A DNA stretch of 17,621 nucleotides from DASRZM01 sp035686365. GTDB lineage: Bacteria > Pseudomonadota > Gammaproteobacteria > Xanthomonadales > Xanthomonadaceae. Within the stretch, counting starts at the first letter, position 1; every line of letters begins with the position of its first letter. Under the pieces are notes generated by a model. That model was given only the letters and a program-made list of their open reading frames with translations, did no database searches and had not been told where the DNA came from. Below, one piece after another: positions 6,117 through 12,977 of the stretch. Where the stretch lies: NCBI GenBank assembly GCA_035686365.1, contig DASRZM010000045.1, positions 1 to 17,621 on the forward strand, given 5' to 3'. Position numbers and translations under genes: made by a program.

Positions 6117-7487
6117 TCAGATCGCCGGGGAGAAGCGCACGACGAAACGCGCGCCGCCGAGCTCGTCGGAACGTTCCACCGCCAGCTCGCCGTGGTACGC
6201 GCGCACGATGTCCTGGACGATGGCCAGGCCGATTCCGTGGCCGCGTACGCGCTCGTCGCCGCGCACCCCGCGCTGCAGCACGTGTTCGACCTTGTCGTCG
6301 GGAATGCCCGGGCCGTCGTCCTCGACCATCAGCAGCAGGCCCGAGCGGCGGTTGGGCGCGATTGTCATCGCGCGCGCGCTCAGCAGCACGCGGTGGTTGC
6401 ACCACTTGAACGCGTTCTCGACCAGGTTGCCGAGCAGCTCCATGAGGTCGCCGGGCTCGCCGTAGAAGCGCGAGATCGGATCGATGTCGAACTCGCACAG
6501 CACGTTCTTGTCTACGTAGACCTTCTCGAGGCTTCGCACGATGTTCTCGGCGTGCTCGGCGATCGCCAGTGGCGCGGAGAAGGTCCGGTGGCCCGAGGTG
6601 GCCGCGCGCGAGAGCTGGTAGGCGACGATCTGGTCCATGCGGTCGACCTGCGCATGCAGCTCCTCGCGCAAGGTGGCGTCGTCGGCGCCGGTCTCCAGCC
6701 GCGAGCGCAGCACCGCCAGCGGCGTCTTGAGGCTGTGCGCCAGGTCGCCCAGGGTGTTGCGGTAGCGGCGCAGGTGGTCGCGTTCGCTTTCGACGAAGGC
6801 GTTGATGGCATCGGTCAGCAGCGCAAGCTCGCGCGGGTAGCGCCCGGTCAGGCGTTCGGACGCGCCCTCCTCCACGCGCACCATGTCCCTGACGACGCGC
6901 CGCAGCGGCTGCAGGCTCCAGCGCAGCACCAGCACCTGCAGGCCCAGCAGCAGCAGCGCGCCGGCGCCCAGGTACACCCACAGCGCCCGCCGGAACACCG
7001 CGACCTGGCGCTCGAGCATGGAGGCGGTCTCGACCACGCTGATGGTGAAGGGGATCTGGTCGCGCTCCCACTCGGTCCCGAAGGCGTAGCGGTAGAAACG
7101 CGATTCGCCGGTTTCCAGCGGCCCCTCGAAGCGCTCGCTGTTCAAAGGCAGGGTGACGTCCTCGGGCAGGGTGCGACCCAGCGTCGACATCGAGCGCCAT
7201 TCGACGGTGTCGCCCACGACCACCGCGTACAGGCCGCTGCCGGGCCGGTTGAATCGCGGGTCCGGGGGCAATTCCGGCGGGATCAGCTCGCCGCTGCGGT
7301 ACTGGAACTCGATGCCCCCCAGGTAGGCGTAGGCGTAGCTCTTCAGGCGCTCGCGCACGTTGTTGCGCGCGACCTCGACGAAGGCCCGGTCCAGCGCATA
7401 GCCGGTGAGCCCGAGGAACGCGATCAGGCCGAGGCTGGCGGCCAGCAACTGGCGCGCCTGCAGCGAGAGCGAGCGTCGCCAGCGCAT
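6117..7487 (-). CDS. phoQ: Sensor histidine kinase, PhoQ-like
   Basis: Membrane sensor that phosphorylates the adjacent response regulator. The product is 456 residues. Transmembrane segment 1 is at about 12-32, a periplasmic sensor region at about 33-168, transmembrane segment 2 at about 169-190, then a HAMP-like linker. The HisKA domain has the phospho-acceptor His251 in LAHSLKTPL. The ATPase domain shows the N box (NLVENAFKW, N358), G1 DDGPGIP (390-396) and G2 GHGIGLA (416-422). It begins 12 bp after phoP ends, so the two are co-transcribed. In Xanthomonas a PhoPQ pair lies in this region; I do not see an obvious acidic Mg2+-binding cluster like that of E. coli PhoQ, so the signal is uncertain. 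Confidence 0.9.
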   Translation of the reverse strand: MRWRRSLSLQARQLLAASLGLIAFLGLTGYALDRAFVEVARNNVRERLKSYAYAYLGGIEFQYRSGELIPPELPPDPRFNRPGSGLYAVVVGDTVEWRSMSTLGRTLPEDVTLPLNSERFEGPLETGESRFYRYAFGTEWERDQIPFTISVVETASMLERQVAVFRRALWVYLGAGALLLLGLQVLVLRWSLQPLRRVVRDMVRVEEGASERLTGRYPRELALLTDAINAFVESERDHLRRYRNTLGDLAHSLKTPLAVLRSRLETGADDATLREELHAQVDRMDQIVAYQLSRAATSGHRTFSAPLAIAEHAENIVRSLEKVYVDKNVLCEFDIDPISRFYGEPGDLMELLGNLVENAFKWCNHRVLLSARAMTIAPNRRSGLLLMVEDDGPGIPDDKVEHVLQRGVRGDERVRGHGIGLAIVQDIVRAYHGELAVERSDELGGARFVVRFSPAI

Positions 7488-7499
7488 GGCGGCAGGGTA

Positions 7500-8180
7500 C
7501 TATTCGTTGCGCGGGATCGCGAAGCGGTAGCCGCGGCCTCGCACGGTCTCGATCGGCTTGACCTCGCCGTCGGGGTCGAGCTTCTTGCGCAGCCGGCCGA
7601 TGAAGACCTCCAGGACGTTGGAGTCGCGGTCGAAATCCTGCTGGTAGATGTGCTCGGTCAGGTCGGCCTTCGAGACCAGCTCTCCGGCGTGCATCATCAG
7701 GTACTCGAGCACCTTGTACTCGTAGCTGGTCAGGTCGACGTCGCGGCCATCGACCTGCACGGTCTGCGCAGCCAGGTCCAGGCTGATGGGCCCGCACTCC
7801 AGCTGCGGCTTGCTCCAGCCGGCGGCGCGGCGCATCAGGGCATTGAGCCGGGCCAGCAGTTCCTCGACGTGGAAGGGCTTGACCAGGTAATCGTCGGCGC
7901 CGACCTTCAGGCCCTCGACCTTGTCCTGCCAGCTCGAGCGCGCGGTCAGGATCAGGATCGGGAACTTCATGCCCTCGGACCGCAGCGCCTTGACCAGGTC
8001 CATGCCCGACATCCTGGGCAGGCCCAGGTCGATGATGGCGACGTCGAAGGGCACCTCGCGCCCCATGTACAGGCCTTCCTCGCCGTCACTGGCGGCATCG
8101 ACCGCGAAGCCCTCGCGCTTCAGGCGTGCGGCCAGGGTCTCCCGCAGCGGGGCCTCGTCTTCGACCAGCAGGATGCGCAT
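7500..8180 (-). CDS. phoP: Response regulator, PhoP-like (OmpR family)
   Basis: Transcription factor of 226 residues. The receiver domain has the acidic pocket E7/D8, phospho-acceptor Asp51 in VAIIDLGLP, Thr79 in LILTAR and Lys101 in LVKPF. The C-terminal winged-helix DNA-binding domain ends in the typical RGRGYRF. AAGGAG, 7 bp upstream of the ATG on the minus strand, fixes the start. It lies between the PepSY gene (87 bp upstream) and phoQ (12 bp downstream). PhoP-type regulators commonly control their own operon; see the TTAA sites upstream of the PepSY gene. Confidence 0.93.
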   Translation of the reverse strand: MRILLVEDEAPLRETLAARLKREGFAVDAASDGEEGLYMGREVPFDVAIIDLGLPRMSGMDLVKALRSEGMKFPILILTARSSWQDKVEGLKVGADDYLVKPFHVEELLARLNALMRRAAGWSKPQLECGPISLDLAAQTVQVDGRDVDLTSYEYKVLEYLMMHAGELVSKADLTEHIYQQDFDRDSNVLEVFIGRLRKKLDPDGEVKPIETVRGRGYRFAIPRNE

Positions 8181-8267
8181 CCCCGGACTCCTTGTGCGAA
8201 ACCGATCCTGCAGAAAGCTAGGTCAGGCCACGTCGTGATGCCGTCATCGCCGCGGCGGCGCAGCGTT

Positions 8268-8567
8268 TCAGTCGCGTTCGCCGCGCGGGCGACCCCGCGG
8301 CTCGGGACGCTGCTGGCCGCGATCGCCGCGCGCGCGATCCTCGTGCAGCACCCGTACCCGCCCCTCCGGCGTGAGCACCTTCACCCGCGTGGTCTCGCGG
8401 TCGCCGCGGGTGCGCTTGGCCGACAGCACCTCGCCGCCGGTCTCGCGCTCGACCCGGCGCACCGTCTCGGGCAGCCGTGCCGGATCGGAGTTGTCGCGCG
8501 CGGACACGCTGGTCGCGGAAGCGGCCAGGGCGCACAAGAGCAGCAGGGGACGGACGATATTGGGCAT
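8268..8567 (-). CDS. Secreted PepSY-domain protein
   Basis: A small protein of 99 residues. A signal peptide is visible (hydrophobic LLLLCALAASA, likely cleavage after VSA at 23). Residues about 30-75 fit a PepSY domain: LPETVRRVERETGGEVLSAK followed by a strand ending in VRVLHED. The tail is rich in Arg and Gly. PepSY proteins are periplasmic and are proposed to inhibit peptidases or modulate signalling. Its place as first gene before phoP-phoQ suggests it is a target or modulator of this two-component system, which is inference. No strong Shine-Dalgarno sequence is seen. Confidence 0.8.
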   Translation of the reverse strand: MPNIVRPLLLLCALAASATSVSARDNSDPARLPETVRRVERETGGEVLSAKRTRGDRETTRVKVLTPEGRVRVLHEDRARGDRGQQRPEPRGRPRGERD

Positions 8568-8742
8568 GAAGGCGTCGAATGGTACCGATGAAGCGGTCGT
8601 GAAGGGAAGCGAGGCGCCAGTCTCGGCCTGTGCCGGTGAATCGGCACTTAAGCGCGCCAGTGGGCGTGATCGGCGAGCCAGCCGCGGTTAAGGCGCGCGA
8701 GTGCCGTCGTGTACGCGCGGTGGCGGCTTCGCTCCGTAGGCC

Positions 8743-8854
8743 GTGCCGCGGTCCGGGATCGCTTGCCGGGGGACGCCGTGAATCCATCCATGGAGGCTCA
8801 GACGCGCCATCCATGGCGCGTATGCCCCCGGCAAGCGATCCCGGACCGTGGCAC
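8743..8854. repeat. Long inverted repeat with CCATCCATGG inner hairpins
   Basis: Arms 8743-8772 and 8825-8854 are reverse complements at 29 of 30 positions, with 22 bp perfect (8751-8772 with 8825-8846). The 52-bp interior contains CCATCCATGG twice (8784-8793 and 8809-8818); the second sits inside a 9-bp stem (8802-8810 with 8813-8821). It resembles a multicopy intergenic repeat rather than an insertion sequence, since no protein is encoded. Confidence 0.85.
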
Positions 8855-8890
8855 TTTCCTCGAGGCGGGTTGCGGTCTTGTCGCTTCGTC

Positions 8891-9061
8891 GATCGCGGCC
8901 ATGGGCCGCTCCCACGCCGCTCCGATGTGCCTCGCCGCGACGGCGACACGCTGTAGGAGCGGGCGTTGCCCGCGAATAGCGGAGCGCAGCCCGATCGCGG
9001 GCAACGCCCGCTCCTACGGATTTCCGGCGGAGCGATGTGGGAGCGGCCCATGGCCGCGATC
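8891..9061. repeat. Nested REP/REPIN-like palindrome cluster
   Basis: There are two REP-like pairs, one inside the other. The inner pair, 8953-8975 and 8995-9017, is a perfect 23-bp inverted repeat; each arm begins GTAG on its own strand and is itself a hairpin (GCGGGC-GTT-GCCCGC). The outer pair, 8891-8915 and 9037-9061, is a perfect 25-bp inverted repeat; each arm is a hairpin (GCGGCC-CAT-GGCCGC) beginning GTGG. The outer arms extend to 8924 and 9028 with 32 of 34 positions matching. GTAG plus a short palindrome is the hallmark of REPs moved by RAYT transposases, which are not encoded in this window. Confidence 0.88.
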
Positions 9062-9121
9062 TGGCGGACCGGTCACCCGGCAGGATCCGGTGCGGCCGCA
9101 AGCGCCCGCCAGCGTGCTGCC

Positions 9122-10030
9122 CTAGAACAGCTCGGCGACGCAGCAGCGCAACGAGCCGCCGGATTTTTCCAGCTCGTCCAGGGCCACGCTGCGGATGGCG
9201 AATCCCGTGCGCTCCAAGGCTGCACGGGTCGAGGGCGCCAGCGCGTCGGCAGCGGTTTGGCTGATCCACACGCTGCGGTCGGTCAGGGCGATGCAGTTGC
9301 CGGCGAAGTGTGCCTTCTCTGCCGCCGAGATCTCGATCACGTGCGGGGCGTACAGCGCGCACAGCGCATCGGCGACGGCGGGCTCGGCCACCCCGTCGCG
9401 GCAGATCACCAGCGCGCGGCCGGCCAGCACGCTCATCACCACGTTGCTGTGGTACTCGCCCGGGGCCAGCGCGAACTGCAGCGTCGCGGACAGGCCGAAG
9501 GCCGCGTGCATGGCCGCCGCACCGGTCGCGTCGCAGCGGTCGGACAGGCCGGCCAGGCCGAGTCCGCGGGCGCGGTCCAGGACCAGCGCGCCGGTGAGCT
9601 CGGCGATGCCGGACTGCTCGCGCAGGTCAATCACTGCGTATCCCAGTACGCGTTCGAAGAAGTCCCGGATGTCGGTGCGCGCCGCCTCGCGGCGGCGCAC
9701 CGGGTGGCACATGTGGCCGATGATCAGGCGCCCCGGGACGGTGGCGAAGACGTTGTTGGGAAACACCGCATCAGGGGTGTCCGCGCCGCCGGGGAAGCAC
9801 AGCACCGGCAACTCGTCGGCCAGCGCGCGCTGCAGTACCCGGTGCTGGGCCAACGCACGCTCGGGGTCGGCGCCGGCCTGCATCCGCATGTAGAGGTTGT
9901 CGCGCGCGGTCTGCTCGCTGAGGGCGAAGCCGTCGGGGGCGACCAGGAAGGCCGCGCGCGGCAGCGCAGGCCGGTCGGCCGGGCACTGCCGTGCGGCCGC
10001 GACGAAGGCCTGCGGATCGCTATGCAGCAC
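9122..10030 (-). CDS. CtlX-like / arginine deiminase-related protein
   Basis: Member of the guanidine-group-modifying (amidinotransferase/arginine deiminase fold) superfamily, closest in motifs to the citrulline/arginine hydrolase-like CtlX group. The product is 302 residues. Visible motifs are PDGFALSEQTARDN near the N-terminus, FPNNVFAT (90-97), ELTGALVLDR with a likely acidic catalytic residue at E144, GEYHSNV with His194, and the C-terminal SLRCCVAELF with the likely nucleophile Cys296. The substrate cannot be read from sequence. It starts with GTG only 2 bp after the dusA stop codon and has no Shine-Dalgarno sequence, suggesting translational coupling to dusA. The stop is TAG. Confidence 0.82.
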   Translation of the reverse strand: MLHSDPQAFVAAARQCPADRPALPRAAFLVAPDGFALSEQTARDNLYMRMQAGADPERALAQHRVLQRALADELPVLCFPGGADTPDAVFPNNVFATVPGRLIIGHMCHPVRRREAARTDIRDFFERVLGYAVIDLREQSGIAELTGALVLDRARGLGLAGLSDRCDATGAAAMHAAFGLSATLQFALAPGEYHSNVVMSVLAGRALVICRDGVAEPAVADALCALYAPHVIEISAAEKAHFAGNCIALTDRSVWISQTAADALAPSTRAALERTGFAIRSVALDELEKSGGSLRCCVAELF

Positions 10031-10032
10031 GC

Positions 10033-11025
10033 TCAGGCCGCCGCCGCGCTCGGCGCCGCGGTCGCGGCCAGCGCGTCCTCGACCAGGTCCCAGCCGGCGT
10101 CGGCGTGCTGCGCGCCCTCGGTCAGCAGGCGCCGGAACGTGCGCCCGCCGGGCTCGCCGTGGAACAGGCCCAGCAGGTGGCGGCCGATGTGCCGGAGCGC
10201 GACGCCCTGCGCGCGCTGTGCTTCGACGTAGGGCCGGAAACGCCGCAGCAGGTCTGCCCGCGGCTCAGAGACGCCACCGTGGATCGCGCGTTCGAGCCTG
10301 TGCAGCAGGTAGGGATCGTGGTAGGCGGCACGGCCCAGCATCACGCCGTCGAGCCCGCGCGCGTGCTCCAGCGTGTTCTCGATATCGGTCAGACCCCCGT
10401 TGAGCACGACGAACAGGCCGGGGCGCTCGCGCTTGAGCCGGCGCACATACTCGTAGCGCAGCGGCGGCACTTCGCGGTTCTGCTTCGGACTCAGGCCCGA
10501 CAGCCAGGCCTTGCGCGCGTGCACGACGAAGGTGTCGCAGCCAGTGGCGGCGACGATCTCGACGAATCCGGCCAGGTCCTCGTAGCCCTCCTGCCCGTCC
10601 ACGCCGAGCCGGCACTTGACCGTGACCGGCACGGCGACGGCCGCGCGCATCGCCGCCACGCACTCGGCGACCAGTGCCGGCTCGCGCATCAGGCAGGCCC
10701 CGAAGCGGCCGGCCTGCACACGGTCGGACGGGCAGCCGACGTTGAGGTTGATCTCGTCGTAGCCGGCCGCCGCACCGATGCGTGCGGCCTGCGCCAGCAG
10801 CAGCGGATCGCTGCCGCCCAGCTGCAGTGCGACCGGATGTTCGGACGGATCGAACGCCAGCAGCCGTTCGCGATCGCCGTGGACCAGGGCGTTGCCGTGC
10901 AGCATCTCGGTGTAGAGCCGCGCACGCGGTGCCAGCACGCGATGGAAGGCCCGGCAGTGGCGGTCGGTCCACTCCATCATCGGGGCAACGGACAGCTGCA
11001 GCATCGGCACGGCGGTCGGGCGCAT
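10033..11025 (-). CDS. dusA: tRNA-dihydrouridine synthase A
   Basis: FMN enzyme that reduces uridine to dihydrouridine at positions 20/20a of tRNA. The product is 330 residues. The TIM barrel begins LSVAPMMEWTDRHCR, with NLNVGCPSDRVQAGRFG containing the catalytic Cys98, then VKCRLGVD, VVHARKAWL and SPKQNREVPPL (DusA-specific), followed by a C-terminal helical domain. A start at Met8 is also possible. On the minus strand TAGACT (11039-11034) lies 8 bp before the ATG with no Shine-Dalgarno sequence, so the message may be nearly leaderless. The ctlX-like gene follows immediately. Confidence 0.95.
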   Translation of the reverse strand: MRPTAVPMLQLSVAPMMEWTDRHCRAFHRVLAPRARLYTEMLHGNALVHGDRERLLAFDPSEHPVALQLGGSDPLLLAQAARIGAAAGYDEINLNVGCPSDRVQAGRFGACLMREPALVAECVAAMRAAVAVPVTVKCRLGVDGQEGYEDLAGFVEIVAATGCDTFVVHARKAWLSGLSPKQNREVPPLRYEYVRRLKRERPGLFVVLNGGLTDIENTLEHARGLDGVMLGRAAYHDPYLLHRLERAIHGGVSEPRADLLRRFRPYVEAQRAQGVALRHIGRHLLGLFHGEPGGRTFRRLLTEGAQHADAGWDLVEDALAATAAPSAAAA

Positions 11026-11033
11026 TGCGCGCC

Positions 11034-11079
11034 AGTCTAGCAGCGGCGCGGCGCCGGCCCGCCCCGGGTCGATCGACCC
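11034..11079 (-). promoter_or_regulatory. Candidate dusA -10 element and upstream palindrome
   Basis: TAGACT occupies 11034-11039 on the minus strand, 8 bp from the dusA ATG. Upstream lies a perfect 14-bp palindrome, GGGTCGATCGACCC at 11066-11079, which could be an operator or a small hairpin ending the upstream gene. No -35 element is evident. Confidence 0.3.
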
Positions 11080-11106
11080 CGGTCGTGCACGCGCCGCGCG
11101 CCCGGC

Positions 11107-11379
11107 TCAGGACGGTGACGTGGCGCGCCGTGCCAGCACCTGGGACAGGCGCTGCACCGCCGCGGCGTCGCCGGGCAGGCAGTAGTCCTGCACCACGTCG
11201 ATCGAGGCCAGGTCGAGCAGTTTCTCGCGCCGCATCTGGCCGCTGACCACGCCGCTGTTCACCGCGCGCTCCAGGTCGACCTCGCGCAGCTGGGCGACCT
11301 CGATGACCAGGGCCACCGCCGAATACAACCGCTGCGGCTGCTCCAGCAGCGTGTCGCGCAGAACGATGTGGACTTGCAT
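11107..11379 (-). CDS. Small protein of unknown function
   Basis: The product is 90 residues, beginning MQVHIVLRDTLLEQPQRLYS. The ATG at 11379 is chosen because GAGGT lies about 7 bp upstream; the open frame extends upstream but with sequence that does not look coding. No membrane segment, signal peptide or metal motif is seen. It appears as a mixed alpha/beta soluble protein with a short helical C-terminal half. I do not recognise a family. It lies upstream of dusA on the same strand with an 81-bp gap. Confidence 0.6.
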   Translation of the reverse strand: MQVHIVLRDTLLEQPQRLYSAVALVIEVAQLREVDLERAVNSGVVSGQMRREKLLDLASIDVVQDYCLPGDAAAVQRLSQVLARRATSPS

Positions 11380-11447
11380 CACCGCAACCTCGCGCCGCGC
11401 CCACGGCCCGGGACCACCCTCCCTGATTTCCCTGCAGCGGATCTGAC

Positions 11448-11500
11448 CCGATCGGCGGCCGCCATGTTGTGAAGGCGGGCGCAGTTCCACCGCCGATCGG
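11448..11500. repeat. 11-bp inverted repeat upstream of the small unknown gene
   Basis: CCGATCGGCGG at 11448-11458 is the exact reverse complement of CCGCCGATCGG at 11490-11500, with a 31-bp loop. It lies in the 163-bp gap between the GFA gene and the small gene at 11107-11379, so it could be an operator or a hairpin terminating the GFA message. Confidence 0.5.
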
Positions 11501-11542
11501 CACCGCTGTGACGCCACGCACGAATTCACGCCGTGCCGACGC

Positions 11543-11947
11543 TCACTCGTGAGAGAGCCCGGCCAGGTCGGCGCCGTGCCGCTCCCAGTGGTGGCCGTCG
11601 AAGGGCGTGACCGCCACGGCCTCGATGGTGTCCGGATCCAGGCAGCGCACGTTGATGTCGTAGCCGTCGGGATTGGAGCGCGGCACGTAGAAGCTCTTGA
11701 TGCCGCACACGCGGCAGAACAGGTGGCGTGCAGTCTCGGTTCCGAAGCGATAGTCGGCGAGCACGTCGGCGCCCTGCAGCAACCGGAAGCGCGCGGCCGG
11801 CACGATCAGGTGCAGGAAGCCGCTGCGGCTGCACATCGAACAGTTGCAGTCCAGCGCGGCGATCCGTGCCGGGGCATCGACCTGGAAGCGCACGCGACCG
11901 CAGTGGCAACCACCGCTATGCGTGCGCAGCGCCGGGTCGGCGTTCAT
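11543..11947 (-). CDS. GFA/CENP-V family zinc protein
   Basis: A product of 134 residues with the complete cysteine pattern of the glutathione-dependent formaldehyde-activating (GFA) family: GGCHCGRVRF (Cys14, Cys16), CNCSMC (Cys34, Cys36, Cys39) and FCRVCGIKSFY (Cys78, Cys81). These bind two zinc ions in known members. The actual substrate is not certain for the family; many members are probably S-(hydroxymethyl)glutathione synthase-like. It starts 27 bp after the stop of the upstream secreted-protein gene on the same strand, so the two may be co-transcribed. Confidence 0.88.
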   Translation of the reverse strand: MNADPALRTHSGGCHCGRVRFQVDAPARIAALDCNCSMCSRSGFLHLIVPAARFRLLQGADVLADYRFGTETARHLFCRVCGIKSFYVPRSNPDGYDINVRCLDPDTIEAVAVTPFDGHHWERHGADLAGLSHE

Positions 11948-11974
11948 GGATGCACCGCGCGGTGCCGGGGCCTG

Positions 11975-12502
11975 TTACCTGCCCTTGCCTCGACCCTTGC
12001 CCTTGCCCTTGCCCTTGCCATGCGGACGTCCCTTGCCCGGCGGGCCCATGGAGGGCCCGCGACCGGGTCCATCGTGCACGACCGCGGCGGCGCCCTGCCA
12101 ATGCGGCGCGCGCTGCCTGACCGTGCCCTTGAGCGCATGGAACGCGGACGAGCCGGGCCGGATGCCCAGTTCCTTGGAGATCACACCCCAGCCGCGGCCG
12201 CGGTTGGCCCGGTACACCTCGTGCACATCGACCAGCGGCCGGCCCAGGGCATTGGCGTAACCGGCGAGCAGGTACACGTCCGCGGGCGGATAGCCATGGT
12301 CTACGATGTACTCGCGGATCACCGGCCGCGGCGCGCCGAAGCTGACCACGACCTCGTCGATGAAGCCGTCCAGGTCGCCGCGGGCATAGAGGCCGACCTC
12401 GCCCAGGCGGTCGTCCAGCCACGGATCGCCGGAGTACCGCTGGGCGTGCGCGGCGGCCGCCACCGACAGGGCGACTGCGAACAGCAGGAACTTCCGTGTC
12501 AT
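11975..12502 (-). CDS. Secreted protein with Gly/Lys repeat tail
   Basis: A product of 175 residues. The signal peptide is at 1-20 (FLLFAVALSVAAAAHA, cleavage after AHA). A mature domain of about 120 residues begins YSGDPWLDDRLGEVGLYA and contains RGWGVISKELGI; I do not recognise it. The C-terminus is low complexity, rich in Gly and Lys, ending in a GKGKGKGKGRGKGR-type tail encoded by four tandem CCCTTG units (11994-12017 on the plus strand). The ATG at 12502 has GGAG 8 bp upstream. The basic tail could bind nucleic acid, polyanions or the cell envelope, which is inference. Confidence 0.75.
   Translation of the reverse strand: MTRKFLLFAVALSVAAAAHAQRYSGDPWLDDRLGEVGLYARGDLDGFIDEVVVSFGAPRPVIREYIVDHGYPPADVYLLAGYANALGRPLVDVHEVYRANRGRGWGVISKELGIRPGSSAFHALKGTVRQRAPHWQGAAAVVHDGPGRGPSMGPPGKGRPHGKGKGKGKGRGKGR
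11994..12017. repeat. Tandem hexamer (CCCTTG)4
   Basis: Four exact copies of CCCTTG, with degenerate copies on both sides (about 11981-12035). It lies in the 3' end of the secreted-protein gene, where it encodes alternating Gly and Lys. Gain or loss of a unit changes the tail by two residues without a frameshift. Confidence 0.85.
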
Positions 12503-12629
12503 GACCGTTGCTCCGGGTGGGGGTTTCACCCGGATGCTAGTGGGCGACGGTCGAGGCGCGATGAAATGCGTGTCCGCGGCGTGAACCGCGGCTGTCGGGA
12601 CCCCGGTGCGCGCCTTGCGCCGGTCGGCC

Positions 12630-12977
12630 TCAGGCGCCGTCGGGTGCCGGCAGCGCCGGCGGGGCGCTCTTGCGGCCGGCACGCCCGATCGCCCAGCCGA
12701 TCGCCACCAGCAACGCGATCGGCAGCAGCAGTGGCAGCAGCGCCGCGGCCAGGCCCAGGACCGTGGCCACCAGCGCCACCACGATCGCGATCGCAGCGAC
12801 GATCAGCGCGGCCGGAACCGCCACCACCACCGCCACCACGGCGATCGCGATGCCCACGATCGCAGCCACCACGCCGACCAGCGCCGCGGCGATGCCGGCC
12901 CAGGCCTCGAACGCCCAGCCGCTGCCGATCGCCACCGCGAGGGCCACGATCACGAGGATCCACAGTGCCGTCTTCAT
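12630..12977 (-). CDS. Small, very hydrophobic membrane protein
   Basis: A product of 115 residues. From about 4 to 98 it is almost entirely Ala, Val, Ile, Leu and Gly, enough for four or five membrane segments, ending in a short polar tail (RAGRKSAPPALP). A strong Shine-Dalgarno sequence, AGGAGGT, lies 10 bp before the ATG at 12977. I do not recognise a family. It lies upstream of the secreted-protein gene on the same strand but with a gap of 127 bp. Confidence 0.7.
   Translation of the reverse strand: MKTALWILVIVALAVAIGSGWAFEAWAGIAAALVGVVAAIVGIAIAVVAVVVAVPAALIVAAIAIVVALVATVLGLAAALLPLLLPIALLVAIGWAIGRAGRKSAPPALPAPDGA

Larger units (their letters stand above)
8568..9121. other. Gene-free region rich in inverted repeats
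   Basis: About 550 bp between the PepSY gene and the ctlX-like gene, both on the minus strand. Open frames here are short, lack Shine-Dalgarno sequences and translate the repeats themselves. It holds the upstream region of the PepSY-phoPQ operon (about 8568-8700), a 30-bp inverted repeat (8743-8854) and a nested REP cluster (8891-9061). No transposase is present. Confidence 0.75.

Noticed and set aside
4088..6409. A 773-codon frame over fis and purH
   Set aside because: Arg/Gly/Pro-rich shadow of purH in another frame; it runs past the purH stop into phoQ.
6081..8591. An 836-codon open frame on the plus strand, antisense to phoQ-phoP
   Set aside because: It covers two clear genes on the other strand, its translation is compositionally biased (Gln, His, Val, Ala) and has no domain; long antisense frames are expected at this GC content.
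8743..9061. Possible insertion sequence or CRISPR array
   Set aside because: There is no transposase, target duplication or regular spacer pattern; the structure is inverted pairs, consistent with REP-type repeats.
8688..9362. Open frames translating the inverted-repeat region, including repeated RQAIPDRG-type peptides
   Set aside because: The peptide repeats are translations of the palindromes, seen on both strands; no ribosome site or domain.
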